Assembly (NCBI GenBank): GCA_001414345.1
Contig: LLCB01000054.1
Coordinates: forward strand, 1 to 64,000
Length of the DNA: 64,000 nucleotides
Reading direction: 5' to 3'
Source of the DNA: Hymenoscyphus infarciens
Lineage: Eukaryota; Ascomycota; Leotiomycetes; Helotiales; Helotiaceae
Shown here: positions 1 to 11,130 of the stretch, piece by piece
Numbering within the stretch: the first letter of the stretch is position 1
Layout of the letters: each line of letters starts with the position of its first letter
Position numbers and translations under genes: made by a program
The notes under the pieces: model-generated
Seen by the model: only the letters and a program-made list of their open reading frames with translations
What the model was told of the DNA's origin: nothing
Databases searched by the model: none

Positions 1-330
1 TAGTATTAGTATTATAACTACTCTTTAATACTTTATTAGTTTATTAGTTTAAATAGCTTTTAATATATAAAAGATTTATTTATATAAGTAAATTATACTT
101 AGAGTTCTAATATAGAGTTAGAGTTTATTTTAATTCTTTTTACTTTTAATATTAAATTATTATTATTTACTATATTATTAATTTTAAATATATAATTATT
201 AGTATTAATTATTTTATATAACTTTACTTTTTCTATATAACTAATACTATAGACATTAGTAGTAGTACTATATTAGTATTATAGATTTCTTTTTAGAAGT
301 CACGTTTTCTCTTAGTTATAACCTACGGTG
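1..330. other. AT-rich, RIP-like DNA without a gene
   Basis: The block consists almost entirely of A and T, with the remaining C and G mostly in CT, AG and GG contexts and hardly any CA or TG. This is the composition left by repeat-induced point mutation. I see no coding frame or repeat boundary in it. Composition becomes normal at about 300-330, so this is probably the edge of a mutated transposon block lying to the left of the window. Confidence 0.6.
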
Positions 331-862
331 GTACACGTTATACTAGCTGTTATAGCTAAGGTTCCCCCACTTAAGAGTTTGTCACAGCGCTATAACAGCT
401 CCTTGAAAGGGGTTAAGCAGGGGTAATTTGGCATGCTAGAGGTGCCCCGTAGAGGATGTTCTTGGGGCCATTACTTTGCAAGACATTGTTATCAAGTGTG
501 ACAATAGCGCCAACAAATTGTTTACGACCAACAGGTAGCACCGAACCATGGAATCACAGGCCTCAGTTAACCGCATGTAACGCATGTTGGCAATTAATGA
601 GATCCCAACTTTTCAACGGGCAATTGCAGGCGTTTCATTGTAGATTGTTCTAGTCCAATACGAGTATGCCTTACCATTTACCAACCACTCGATATGCGTG
701 ACTCCCTCGACCATTTGTATGGTGCCTCAACATCTGCATCCTGACACTCCACCCCCCTAAGTAGCTTGCTCTCAATTTGCATTGTTTGTTCTTAATTTTA
801 TGAGACCCCTCTAATATCTCCCCTCCAACAATCATTTCTGAAGCAACAAAAACTACACCAAT
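331..862. other. Upstream region of the oxidoreductase relic
   Basis: Normal-composition intergenic DNA before the ATG at 863. No open frame here resembles a protein I recognise. A C-rich stretch followed by an A-rich leader (AAGCAACAAAAACTACACC) runs directly into the start codon, as expected for a fungal 5' leader. No specific regulator site is identified. Confidence 0.4.
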
Positions 863-2209
863 ATGAAAGCCGTTATCATTCAAGATGTCGGGAAGCCAGC
901 GTTTAAAGAGATTCCAGAGCAGGCAATGAGGCCTGACTACATCAAGGTGAAAACCATGGCTGTTGCTGTCAAACCCAGTATGTCTCCTCAGTATTCCGTG
1001 TAATTTGGGTGGAAATTAATCGTGTGCAGCTGATTTTCACCATGCTGGTGGTGCTGGTCTAGTTGGTGGCATCTTGGGTATGTGTCTCTATAACAAGGAC
1101 ATTGATCGAGTGTTTGATTAACTTCGATTTAGGTCTTGATCACTAGGGAACCGTTGAGCAAAAGTCAAGTTGAAAAGGGTGATAAGGTCTATGGTGTTTG
1201 TCACTGTGCAAATCTTACAAGTTTCTCTATCCTATCCTACCACTGAAGCAAACACTAATGCAAATCAAACAGAATAACGCCGAGGATGGCGCATTTGCTG
1301 AATATGCCATGGTCAAAGATGGTCATATCGCCAAAATCCCGGAAGGCTTAAGCTTCGAAAGCGCTGCAACTTTGGGGACTGGGTTGACCTCTGTGGGACA
1401 ATCACTGTACATGGTATTGCAGCTACCACTACTCACTGAACCTACAAAGACTACGTTCCCTATTCTAACATCCGGTGGAAGCTCTGCTACTGGAACTTTG
1501 GCCATTCAATATGCAAAGCTGTTTGTTCTTCCTGCTCGTCCCCCTAACCAAGTGCTAATTGTTCCGCAGCTCAGGCTTAACTGTTATAGCAACAGCCAGC
1601 CCCAAAAACTTCGAACTAGTCAAGTCTCGCGGCGCTGATGTAGTCTTCGACTACAATGACGCGGAATGTGGTCAGAAAATTCGAGACTACGCGAACAATT
1701 CGTTGCGATACGTCTTTGATACTGTCTGTACCAAAGAAAGCTTCAAGGTCAGTGCGGAGGCACTTCCCACAGAGTCCAAGGAAGAGCTCAACCTTGTTGC
1801 TTTATTGCCAGTAGATACTTGGCCTCGAAAAGATGTGACTCCCACCGTGATCCTCGCATATACCACATTCGGGGAGGCATTCACGAAATTCGGAACCGAC
1901 TTCCCTCCTCTCGAAGAACACTTCAAGTTCGGTGTCATGTTTTGGGAATTGACTCAAAAATTATTGGCACAAGGGAAAATCAAAACACATCCCGTTTCGC
2001 TTCGTCCTTTTGGGCTTGCGGGGATCCCCGCTGGGTAAGTTCAAAATATATTTATTTGGTATGGATATTGACTAACAAACGATATAATTGCCGAGTTTTC
2101 CAAGGGCACTGTTAGTGGGTTTAAGCTGGTTTACAAGATTTCAGAGACCCCTGACGAAGTAACCACCACTGACGGACCTGCTCTGAAGTCAACACTCGAG
2201 AAATGGTAG
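863..2209 (+). pseudogene. Broken zinc-type MDR oxidoreductase (trans enoyl reductase-like)
   Basis: The conceptual product is a medium-chain dehydrogenase/reductase of the fungal toxD/LovC-like group. It starts MKAVIIQDVG, has TDFHHAGGAG in the substrate domain, EDGAFAEYA, the nucleotide-binding region around TSGGSSATG, and SRGADVVFDY. Introns at 978-1029 and 1521-1569 splice cleanly. The gene is damaged. After the intron at 1078-1132 there is an in-frame TAG at 1144-1146, then a one-base frame change before KGDKVYG (about 1150-1180). The next intron (about 1217-1274) cannot be joined in phase with the NNAEDG exon. The last intron, from 2035, joins out of phase to the FSKGTVSGF C-terminal exon ending in TAG at 2207-2209. 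The fold family is clear, the exact substrate is not. Its position 1.5 kb from an HR-PKS relic on the same strand suggests it was the trans-acting enoyl reductase of a polyketide cluster (inference). Sequencing errors could explain some lesions, but four in one gene makes decay likelier. Confidence 0.72.
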
Positions 2210-3665
2210 TCGAGATATGGCTTTTGTGCTTTCTTATTTCTCTTTTCACTTGGATTCTGGATAATTTGAGTAGCTGCAGTAACTTATACAAACGTACCTT
2301 TCTCAGAATTCTTTCTGTTCCTCTGTTTTTGCTTGACATTGTGACACGTGATTAGCACGAATTCCCCCGTATCTCGTTTATTGCCTATCCAAAAATGCAC
2401 CATGAAAAACTTGTCTTCTGAGGAACGGAGAGAGAGATCTCTCGATCCCAATTTAAGCGCTTGCTACAAAGCAAGCACCTTTTTTTGATTACCCGGTCCT
2501 CAAGAGATGTGATGGTTCCAGTATAGTTGCTGTGGCGGAGCACCAACAGTGCAACCGACGGCAGCCTTGGAAGTGATGAAGATCGTATGTGTAGCAATCT
2601 TCAGTTGAAAATTTGACCCACGCCGCATGACTGCAGATATTATGACAATATGCCAGACAGAGATTTTGCAACATGAAGCTGCTTTGGGCTCACCTTGGCA
2701 ATTAACTTGTTTCTGCACGAGCGGGTTGCATGTAGGTCTCCACAACGAATAAAAGCTAGGAATATATTCAGAATATTCACGATTTTCCACGGATAAAATA
2801 CCCTTCGAATTATTCAAGAATAAGGAGCGTTTAGGGTATAAATAGCAGTCGTTTATTCATAAATATTCTATATTCTCCACCCTTTTAGTCTAGTTTCCCA
2901 CTTATCTAAATATATATAAAAATCCCTTGAAATTATCCGCTTTAGTCGCTTTCGTCATCTCGATTAGGCTACGCCGGGGCGTTTCTAGGCTAAAAAAGTA
3001 GATAAATTATTAAATAAGGTGAAAAGGGTGGAGCCTTTAGACCCTTTCGACGTCGAAACCTTAGTTTAAAGGTCACGTGTATAATTTTTTTAGAAAGTGG
3101 GGTGTCATGTGATACCCTTTAACATAACACCCTATTTCATATAATATAAGTGATAAAGAGTAGAGACGATAGTAATCTATTAATAATAATTAAAAGTAAG
3201 TGAATTTATAGTTTAGTTATATTTAAATATATATATAAAAAGGGAGTAAAATTCAACTTATACGAACCCTCTATACTAAGACCTAGGGGGCGGATATTAA
3301 GCTTAATAAATAGAAACTATTCGTAATATATTCAATTAAGCTCTTATCGCTCGAATAGTCGCTCGATTACTATATATTTATTTAATATTTATAATGAATA
3401 ATTAATATTTTATTCATCTATTCGTTGTGCAGGCCTAGTTGCATGCCTTTACGATAACAACTGCAACCAAACAGGCCTGGATGTGTGGTGATGCCATAGT
3501 CCAACGTGGCTGGGTCATTCCCTATATTAAGAAGTTGGTACAAGAGTCCTCCCCGCGAAGCATGAGACTAACGCTGAGATAAGAGAACTCATTTTTTTTT
3601 TTTCACTACTCCATCTAAATTGTAAATTTTGTTACCACTAAAACCATCACTTCAGCTGTGTCAAC
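2210..3665. other. Intergenic region with an AT-rich RIP patch, then PKS upstream region
   Basis: 2210-2820 has normal composition and no recognisable gene. 2820-3430 is AT-rich, with stop codons in every frame and strong CpA depletion, and looks like a RIP-mutated repeat fragment whose ends I could not define. 3430-3665 returns to normal composition and ends in a T-tract (3592-3603) and a CA-rich leader before the PKS start codon, so it is the likely PKS promoter and leader. Confidence 0.45.
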
Positions 3666-4675
3666 ATGATTCCCGAGGAAGATAGAGCAACGGCAGAACC
3701 GATTGCCGTTGTTGGCCTGAGTAAGTCACCTCATTCCTATGAGCATTCATGGTCAAGTCTCTTTGACAATACTGCACAGGTTGTCGTTTACCGGGAGGTG
3801 TAACAAGTCCATCCAACTTCTGGGACTTTCTTGCTGAGGGTAGATCTGGACAAGGCAAGGCACCACGTTCACGTTTCAACTTAGATGCATTCTGCGATGA
3901 AGATTCCACCAAAAGCGGTACCATCAATAAGACTGGAGGCTACTTCCTACAAGAAGATGTACGCCTTTTCGACAACGCCTTTTTCGGTATCAACAATTTG
4001 GAAGCCAAATACACGGACCCTCAACAACACCAATTACTCGAAGATGTTTACGAATGTCTCGAAAGCTCAGGGGTTTCTTTGCAGGATGTTTCTGGAAGTA
4101 ATGTGGGCTGCTACGTTGCAAATTTCACAACAGATTTTATGACAATGCAAGCAAAGAATCCAGTAGAATACCACACGTATAGTGCTACTGCTTTTGAGCC
4201 AACGATTCGTGCAAATCGTATAAGCCATGTTTTCAATCTGCTTAGTCCTAGTGTAGTGTTAGATACTGCTTGTTCGTCTTCACTGTATGTACTTCGTACT
4301 GCATGTGCTGCTTTGAATGCGGGGGAATGCGATGCTGCTATAGTAGCAGGTGCCAATCTTGTGCAGAGTCCAGAGACCTACATAGCGATGACCAAAGCAG
4401 GGGTTTTGTCTGGCACCGCAACATGTCATACGTTTGATAGCACCATACGTGTGGCTTGCATAAATTCCCCCAGAAGTACAACTGCGCGTGGCGAGCCCGA
4501 TAGCATTGAAGTTTTGCTGCAAACTTTACAAGGCCGCGGTGTTTTCGCGAGTAAACTTAAAACGGATGGAAAAGCGTATCATTCTCACTTGATGGCTCCT
4601 GCTGGGCAAGAATATAAAGACTTATTAGCCCTAGTATTCTCAAAGCGTGCGTTTGCGAAAGAGGAATTTGAATAA
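3666..4675 (+). CDS. Truncated HR-PKS: KS N-terminal half fused to AT C-terminal part
   Basis: Two exons (3666-3720 and 3780-4675) joined through a clean GT-AG intron encode 316 aa with no internal stop. Residues 10-240 are a beta-ketoacyl synthase N-terminal half of the fungal highly reducing type: the IAVVGLSCRLPGG start, DPQQ, and the active-site motif DTACSSS with Cys183 intact. Right after GTATCHTFDS the sequence jumps (about 4441-4448) to VACINSPRS...KLKTDGKAYHSH, which belongs to the C-terminal part of an acyltransferase domain. The KS histidines and the AT GHSxG serine are therefore missing, equal to a deletion of roughly 1.5-2 kb. The product cannot be a working synthase. Reading continues as PKS relics downstream. 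Listed as CDS because the frame and intron are intact; it is functionally a pseudogene. Confidence 0.8.
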
Positions 4676-7200
4676 AAGGGCGTGGAAATGCCCTTAGCGG
4701 TTACTTCTCGTCTTGAAGGGAAAGCTATAATAAGAACGGGCAACTGTTGGAGAATGGACTGGAGTCACCTGTTACCTTCTATCCTGCAATGGAGAGCCTC
4801 CTGTCGAAAAAGTACAATATCATTGAGGTCCGACCTTAACCAGTGTTAGGGCAGCCTATACGGGACATACAACCAGCGCTTAATTCAGCAGAATCGGGTT
4901 ACTTTTCGACACTTTCCCGAGGAAAGAATTCCAAGAAAACAATGCTACAGCTTATTGGCTTACTGCACCTCGTGGTTTATAAATTCTCGTTCCCTACGGT
5001 TAACGGGTTTGAGCACTTGACATATAAGCTAATAATTCTCCATAGACCACTAAGACGTATTATAGTATAAATCAAGAATTAGCACGGAGCACCTTAATCG
5101 CTCTCATAAACGACATGATCTTTTGGGTTCTAGAATACCTAGAACTCCTGGAGATGGTGCTTAGTAGCGGAACATTCTTAAAGCCTAGGACGTACCTTGG
5201 CTTTAAGACTATAAGTTCGGCTAAAAGATAGTTTTCCTGGCCGCTGCCTATGTATTAATAGCTATTGAAGGCAATTTCTAAATCTATAGTACTGTAGATG
5301 CTTCCTCTAAAGTCACCTTGAGAGACGTTAACTTGTTGAGTCTGCTGGTTCTACGATCTGACGATGGTGTCGAACTGTTAATATAACTTTCACTGTCTTA
5401 GCTCTCGAGTGTCAACCGTTCTAGTGACTGGTGGAGCTTTGAAATATCTTCTTACCCTTTAGGTACGTCTATATACATGCGAACGGTTTTGTTGCCCCTG
5501 GAGAGCACAATACCCGAAGGCAAAATCGACAGCAAGTACCAGTGTCTTGAAACTGGATTAGTTACCTATGATCGACTGGGGATGAGAACTTGGTATAACA
5601 AGCTTACTAAAGAATTACTATGTTTTGGTCCCGAATTCCGCTCTCTTATAGAGATAAAAACCAACCGAAGGACAGAAAATACTTGTGCTGAAGCGAAGAC
5701 ATCTTTCCGGTAAGGTGGTCTACTTGAAGTTCCTCGAGAATCTTCTTATAAGATCCATCCTATGACAATTGACTCGCTTTTGCAAGCTGCCCTCATTGCC
5801 TCTATAGCTAGAAAAGTTAAAGTTTTATAGGGGAAAGTGCTAGTACTTATCAACACTCTCGAGATTTTACAAGAAGGAACCACTACTTCTTCGGAACTCT
5901 GTACTATTAGAGCCAGATCTAGAAAAGTAGGATTCGGAGCGGTAATTCTTGGAGGCCAGTTAATAAGCTTAGTAGGTAAGATTATCGCATAGATGTAAGA
6001 GGTTCGCGCCATTACTTATACTAAAGCATTACTTTAGTCCACTTCCAAAACTGTTTACGAACCTACTTTGAGAATTCTTTGGAAGCTAGATATTTTCATG
6101 TTGCGAAGAAGAAATACCGATCTTTTTACTAAATACTTGAAGAACTTTATATCTCTACTTCTGCGGAACCTATAACCATGCTAGCTAGAAGATACTTTGT
6201 TTATAGAGGCAGTGGACTTGGTCATATATAAGAACGAGAGAATGCGATTACTAGATTTATATAGCAACGATAATAGAAACTTTAAAAACTCTGCGGGACG
6301 ACGCTTAATCACAGAGAGACTTAAGCATTTCGAAACCTATACCAAAGGGACGGCAAAAATAACACCAGAACTGCTCTTGGAAACCACCGACCAGGAAAAT
6401 GACCAAGTCAGGAGAACTCTTAAAGAGGAACCCGTATACGATCTCATTGTTATTTCAAAAGTATTTCACGCTTTTTTCCCCACTACTTTGAACCGAATGC
6501 CTTTATGTGTAAACTCTTACATAGTCAAAATTTGCTAGCATAGTCTTAAAGGCCTTTTACTCGATTATCGAGATATCTAGCTCTGAAAGCTATGTCTATC
6601 TTTTTAAGTAATAGGTTAACCCTTATCATCTTAGGAGATCACTTCTCCGTCCTTTCTACATCGCCTAAGAGTAGCGAATTCTTAGTTAGTGTTATATAAG
6701 GACATGAGATTAATAAGAGAAGTATAGAAGAATTTAAAAGCATTCTTATAAGTTTAAGAACTATTGACGTAAACTAACGCTAACTCTTCTAGGTTTATGC
6801 AGATGAAGCTACTCTACTTAATTTTGTAATTCGAGGCTCGCTAGTACTTATTTAGTAAACAAAAGTCGTCTCACTACTATTGTCTAAGGTATCGCTTATA
6901 ACAATTCTACAAAATTCAATTTTAATTATAATATTTGAGTTATATACTTTAATTTTAGAAAAGATAACTAAAAAGCAACTATACGCGAGTAAAATTATAG
7001 CTGAACAGGCCTCGATTTTCCTCGAAGTTACTAATAGTTGGCTTTTCAAAGCTCGTCATCGTAAGTTCTTACTAATTCTAAGGCTTTCCTACGCTCTCAT
7101 GCTTGAGAGACCGCCATTAAAGATGCCAGTTTTAGATTTAGACAGCGGCCTCACTGCTATGGGTGGAGACCTCCAGTTTCCACGTTGTTTCCGTTTTTGA
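4676..7200 (+). pseudogene. Decayed remainder of the HR-PKS (AT end, DH, methyltransferase)
   Basis: Fragments in all three plus frames continue the PKS in the right order. The end of AT and the linker lie at about 4750-5000 (SPVTFYPAMES, then FSFPTVNG). The product-template/dehydratase region lies at 5477-5830 (GMRTWYNKL, CFGPEFRSL, then HPMTIDSLLQAA with the dehydratase Asp at about 5770). A C-methyltransferase-like stretch lies at 6197-6530 (VIYKNERMRLLDL, then YDLIVISKVF). A short LPVLDLDS-like linker appears near 7115-7145. Stops and frame changes increase towards the right, and composition slides into the RIP-mutated block, so mutation appears to have leaked or spread from the transposon side. 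ER, KR and ACP domains are not recognisable. Confidence 0.72.
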
Positions 7201-7553
7201 AAGAGGCAATATGGGGTTCAAACCCGGATTTTGAGTATCGGCAGTCTCAGAGTAGACTCTAAATCAGCCTATTTGTACAGGATCCAATTCTAAACTAGAG
7301 ATTTCGACAAGCTTAAGACAATGAAGTTATTTCGTTACTAATAGAAAAGGCAGAAACTTAAAAGTAGGCTCTAATAAACGTTAGCTAAATCGATACTCTC
7401 TATTTTAATAAGATTGTTTAGATAGAAGCTCTAGAATACAAATACTTAATACCTATACGCGGTGTAATCTACGAACTACTAGCAATTCTATTCTAGCTCT
7501 AAAACTGTCTATAGAGCTAAGTTTAAGTTAAAAGACGTAGCGATACCTCTTTT
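7201..7553. other. RIP-mutated DNA between PKS relic and MITE
   Basis: AT-rich, stop-filled sequence. It may be the continuation of the PKS gene (ER/KR part) beyond recognition. A GGGGTTCAAACCC stretch near 7211 looks like a tRNA B box, but no cloverleaf can be built around it. No gene is called. Confidence 0.4.
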
Positions 7554-7995
7554 ATAACTATTCAGTGTTTTAGCTTTCCTCGCCTTAGTTAGCCTAGCAC
7601 TCCGGAGAGGATAAGCTACTTACCTAGGTAAGAATAGAAGAGGCTAGGCTAGAGTAGGATTAGGAAGGTAACCTTCTAAGAGTTCTAATTAGGACCTAGA
7701 CTCTCTTTTCTATCTACCTTCTAGATATTAAGCGAAATTAGAGACCTAGACTCTCTTTTCTACTCGCTTTCTAGACTTTAAGTGAAATTAACTAGCCTAA
7801 CTCTTCTTATCCTAGCCTCTCTATTTAGTAAGAAAAGACAAGTAAGTACTATAGAATAGAAGTAGCTAGGAAAGCTAGAATTTAAGAATAGAAGAAGGCG
7901 AGATAGCCTTAAAATAGAGGTAAGAGAGAGAAGGATCGTTGAGATAGAATAAGATAATAGATTAGATAGAGAAATCTAAAACACTATAACTATTC
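7554..7995. mobile_element. MITE copy 1 with 10-bp target-site duplication (MULE-like)
   Basis: The element body is 7564-7985 (422 bp). Its ends are AGTGTTTTAGCTTTCCTCGCC on the left and, on the right, a RIP-altered reverse complement ending TCTAAAACACT. It is bounded by perfect 10-bp direct repeats ATAACTATTC at 7554-7563 and 7986-7995. A second copy lies at 56214-56657 with a different perfect 10-bp duplication. It has no coding capacity. Inside is a tandem duplication of about 50 bp (two copies of GACCTAGACTCTCTTTTCTA starting near 7690 and 7741) that copy 2 lacks. A 9-10 bp duplication is typical of Mutator-like transposases, so I infer mobilisation in trans by a MULE; the transposase itself is not in the window. 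Confidence 0.82.
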
Positions 7996-9080
7996 GAGTT
8001 TCTTAGTCTTAAACTTTAATAAAGAAGCTACGTTATATATAAGAATATACTAGTATTAACGAAAAAGACTTATATAGCTTATTTACTTAATAGTAGTATC
8101 TATAGACTACTAAACTAATTAAGAAAGCTTTCAAAGTCGATAGTCTATATCTTCTAATACTAGAGAACTTCTACTCTAGATATACTCTAGAATTATATAA
8201 CTTTAAGAAAGTAAGAGCTATATATTACTCTAATATTAGATATTATATCTATAATAGTTATTTAATATAATTAGTATATTATAAGTTCAAGTTAAGAGAA
8301 TTACTAGAAGAGATAAAGAACTCTTAGTAATAGTAATAGAGTACTTAGAAGAGGCTTAGATAGTATAAATAAGAGTATAAAACTAGAGAGATCTTTAAAA
8401 CTAGAGAATAGATTCTCTACTATATATAATTATCTTATATAGATAGTTATAATACGCTTAATAGTATAGTAGATAAAGTAGTATAAGTATCTCTAGAGAG
8501 ACTAGAACTAGAAGACCTAGATTAAAGATTTATTAGAAAAAGATCTTATATAAGATAGTATACTAGAAGATAATTATTATTATTATCTCTTTATAAAGAA
8601 GAGTTAACTATGTTTTTAAAAGAGCTATTATAATATATTAAGCTAGTTATTTATAAGAATAACTAAGATTCTAAAATAATAACGAAATAGAGAGAAGAGA
8701 GAAAATACTAAGCTATTACTAGAAAGTCTAAAATAAGCGATAGATATTAAGCTTAGTAATCGATACTCTAAGAAGTATATAAGCTTCTTTAAATATAAAA
8801 TCTATAAATAAGTACGTCTATATAGCTGTCTACTAGTTACTAAAAAGACTAGATAAATATAAAAATATAAAAATAAAAATAGAAGCTCTTAAGTTATAAT
8901 CTTTAAAAGTAAAGATTAGATATATAAGAATTAATACTAAGATAAGCTAAAAGCGTTATTAAAGCTTTAATTATATAGATAGTAAACTTATTTTTAGAAC
9001 TTCTATAGTTTAAGTAATAGACTTAATATCTAGAAAGTAACTTATATTTTAGAATTTAATAAAAGTTATAAATAAATCGA
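7996..9080. other. RIP-mutated AT-rich DNA
   Basis: No frame stays open and no ends of a mobile element could be defined. A plus-strand stretch near 8110-8330 gives a long degenerate frame that I could not place in a family. The block contains the target site into which the LTR element at 9086 inserted. Confidence 0.4.
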
Positions 9081-9085
9081 ATAAC

Positions 9086-9394
9086 TATAATAGCACGAAA
9101 TATATATAACTATAGTAGAGGCATATAGAAGTGCGTATAGCAGAATAACGTATGTAAATACTAGGCTCTAATATAGAAGAAAAGGAAAAACTATCCCTCT
9201 TCTACTCTAAGAGTAGGCTACTATATATAAGAGGTTTAGACAGTATAAAAGGGTCTAAAACCGAATAACCTCGGCTAATATAAAAGCTTAAACCTACGTA
9301 ACCTTCCTAAAATAGATAATATAAGATAATAACTACTAAAACCTTATATATAGTAGATACTCCTAGCTATCTAGGATAATAGTATACTATTATA
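9086..9394 (-). repeat. LTR (3' LTR of the minus-oriented element)
   Basis: 309 bp beginning TATAATAGCACG and ending ACTATTATA on the plus strand. The expected TG...CA ends read TA...TA, as RIP would make them. It is the partner of 12610-12918. Confidence 0.85.
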
Positions 9395-9769
9395 TCCCCC
9401 TCTCTTGAAAAAGACTCGTTCTAAGTCTTCTCTCTCTTATCGTTTAAAGCTAAATTAGAATACGTAAGTTATTAAATTAGTTATGTTTTATTAATTTTAT
9501 TATAAGCGAGAAGGTTAGGATCTAAATCGTAGCTAACCTAAGTTTATAGATACTTTATTTATTAAACTTATTATAAGTAAGACAAGATGTCGATTTTAGA
9601 TCTAAATTATAACTGAACTAATTTATAGATACTTATAAAAGAGACTTAGTTTCTAATCCTTTAATATTAAAGTAAGTATTCGTGTTTACTAAAAAAGTGT
9701 AGTCTAATCCTATCTAGTAGGTTAGAAAAGTTTAAAGTTTAAAAAGTTTAAAATAGAAATAGAAGCGAA

Positions 9770-11130
9770 TTTAGAATCGAGTTAGAAGCGAATATTAAGA
9801 GGTAACGTTATAGGTAATAGTGATATCTTAGCTAAGAGTTTACTTTGAGAGTATACTAATTTATATCTGATTCGAAGAATTTAAAAAAAGAGTATAAGTT
9901 TGAAAAAAGTTTAGAATAGTCGAAGACGAATTTAGAGTAGAGTTAGAGGTTATTCGGTAAGAGGTAACGTTAAAGATAATAGTAATAACTTAGTTAAGAG
10001 CTTACTTCAAGAGCGTACTAATTCGTATCTAATTCGAATTCGAAAAAAAAAGAGTATAAGTTTATCTAAACTAAGGTTAGCAGGGACTTAGAGTAAAGTC
10101 GGAAACGAAAAAGTTAATAATATTATAGATAGTAATAACTTAGCTAAGAGGTTACTATTCTTTTAAGAGTATACTAATTCGTATCTAAGTCGAATTTAGA
10201 TAAAAAAGAACTTCTAGCTCTACTAGAAGTAAAAGAAAGGAAGAAAGTAAAGACTAGAAGACTCTATACTAGAGTTAGTAAGGTTTTAGCTAGTTAAAGA
10301 CGAAGTTGTTACTAAAGTTGTTAAAGTTGAAACTGTTGTCTAACTATCTAAAGTCTAGGATAATAAGATAAGAAGCAGTTTTAGCTAGTTAAATAAACTT
10401 AATACCGAATTATTATATTATCTAAGTAACTAGAGATAATAAAAAGGTATATAGTTTTAAGTATAACATATATCAGTACTATTATAAGAACTATGTTACT
10501 TAGGCTTATAGGCCGCCTCGTTCTCTTTAAGATACTTAAGAACTTAATCGTTATCTTCCGATTTTAGAAAAAGAGTTACTATTAGATTATAAGGAGTTTA
10601 GAGCTAAATTAGATAAGAAGAGAGAGGTGTTTTTAAACTAAAGTACTAATATTAATAGGCGTAGTCGTTTCTAAATATTTAGTACTTTAGTATCTCTTCT
10701 TATCTATAGCTAAAAGATCGTTTACTATTTTAGCGAAGTTATAATTCCTACGTCTCTTAAGAGTAGTAGACGCGTTTTAGTGCTAAGGTATAATCTTATC
10801 TTTATCCTATATATAAAAGGACCTTTCTAATTCTAGTATCTCTCTAAGTATAGCTATACTTGAAAAGTAACCTTTTAAAGTCGATAAAAGTTTCTTTAGT
10901 ATAATCTTCTCCTAATTCTACTTCTATCTCTTTTAACCTTTATACTAGCGAGGACTTAGTCTATAACCGTAGTTATAGTCTTTCAGTTTAATAGAAGTTT
11001 AAAGTAGAGTTAGATAGTGTTTAGTTAGAATTAATAAAGATAGTAATAACTTAGCTAAGAGCTTACTTCTAAGGTTTATTCTAATAGAAAGCGTATTTTA
11101 ACTAATTCGTATCTAATTCGAGGGTAGTAG
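9770..11130. repeat. Degenerate direct repeats inside the LTR element
   Basis: A unit containing AATAACTTAGCTAAGAG followed by a motif like ACTAATTCGTATCTAATTCG occurs at about 9811-9880, 9973-10045 and 10123-10195 (spacing about 155 bp), and again at about 11038-11125. A second duplication of about 350 bp links 11140-11500 with 11890-12250 (shared GGCATTAGAGGTAGCT and AGATTAGAGAGAGTTTAG). Function unknown; these may be repeats of a former coding region. Confidence 0.6.

Noticed and set aside
7205..7235. GGGGTTCAAACCC resembling a tRNA B box
   Set aside because: No A box, anticodon arm or acceptor stem pairs around it, and it sits in the decayed PKS region.
8110..8330. Degenerate plus-strand frame as a pogo-type transposase
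   Set aside because: A weak resemblance to the end of fungal DDE transposases did not extend to any catalytic motif, so no call was made.
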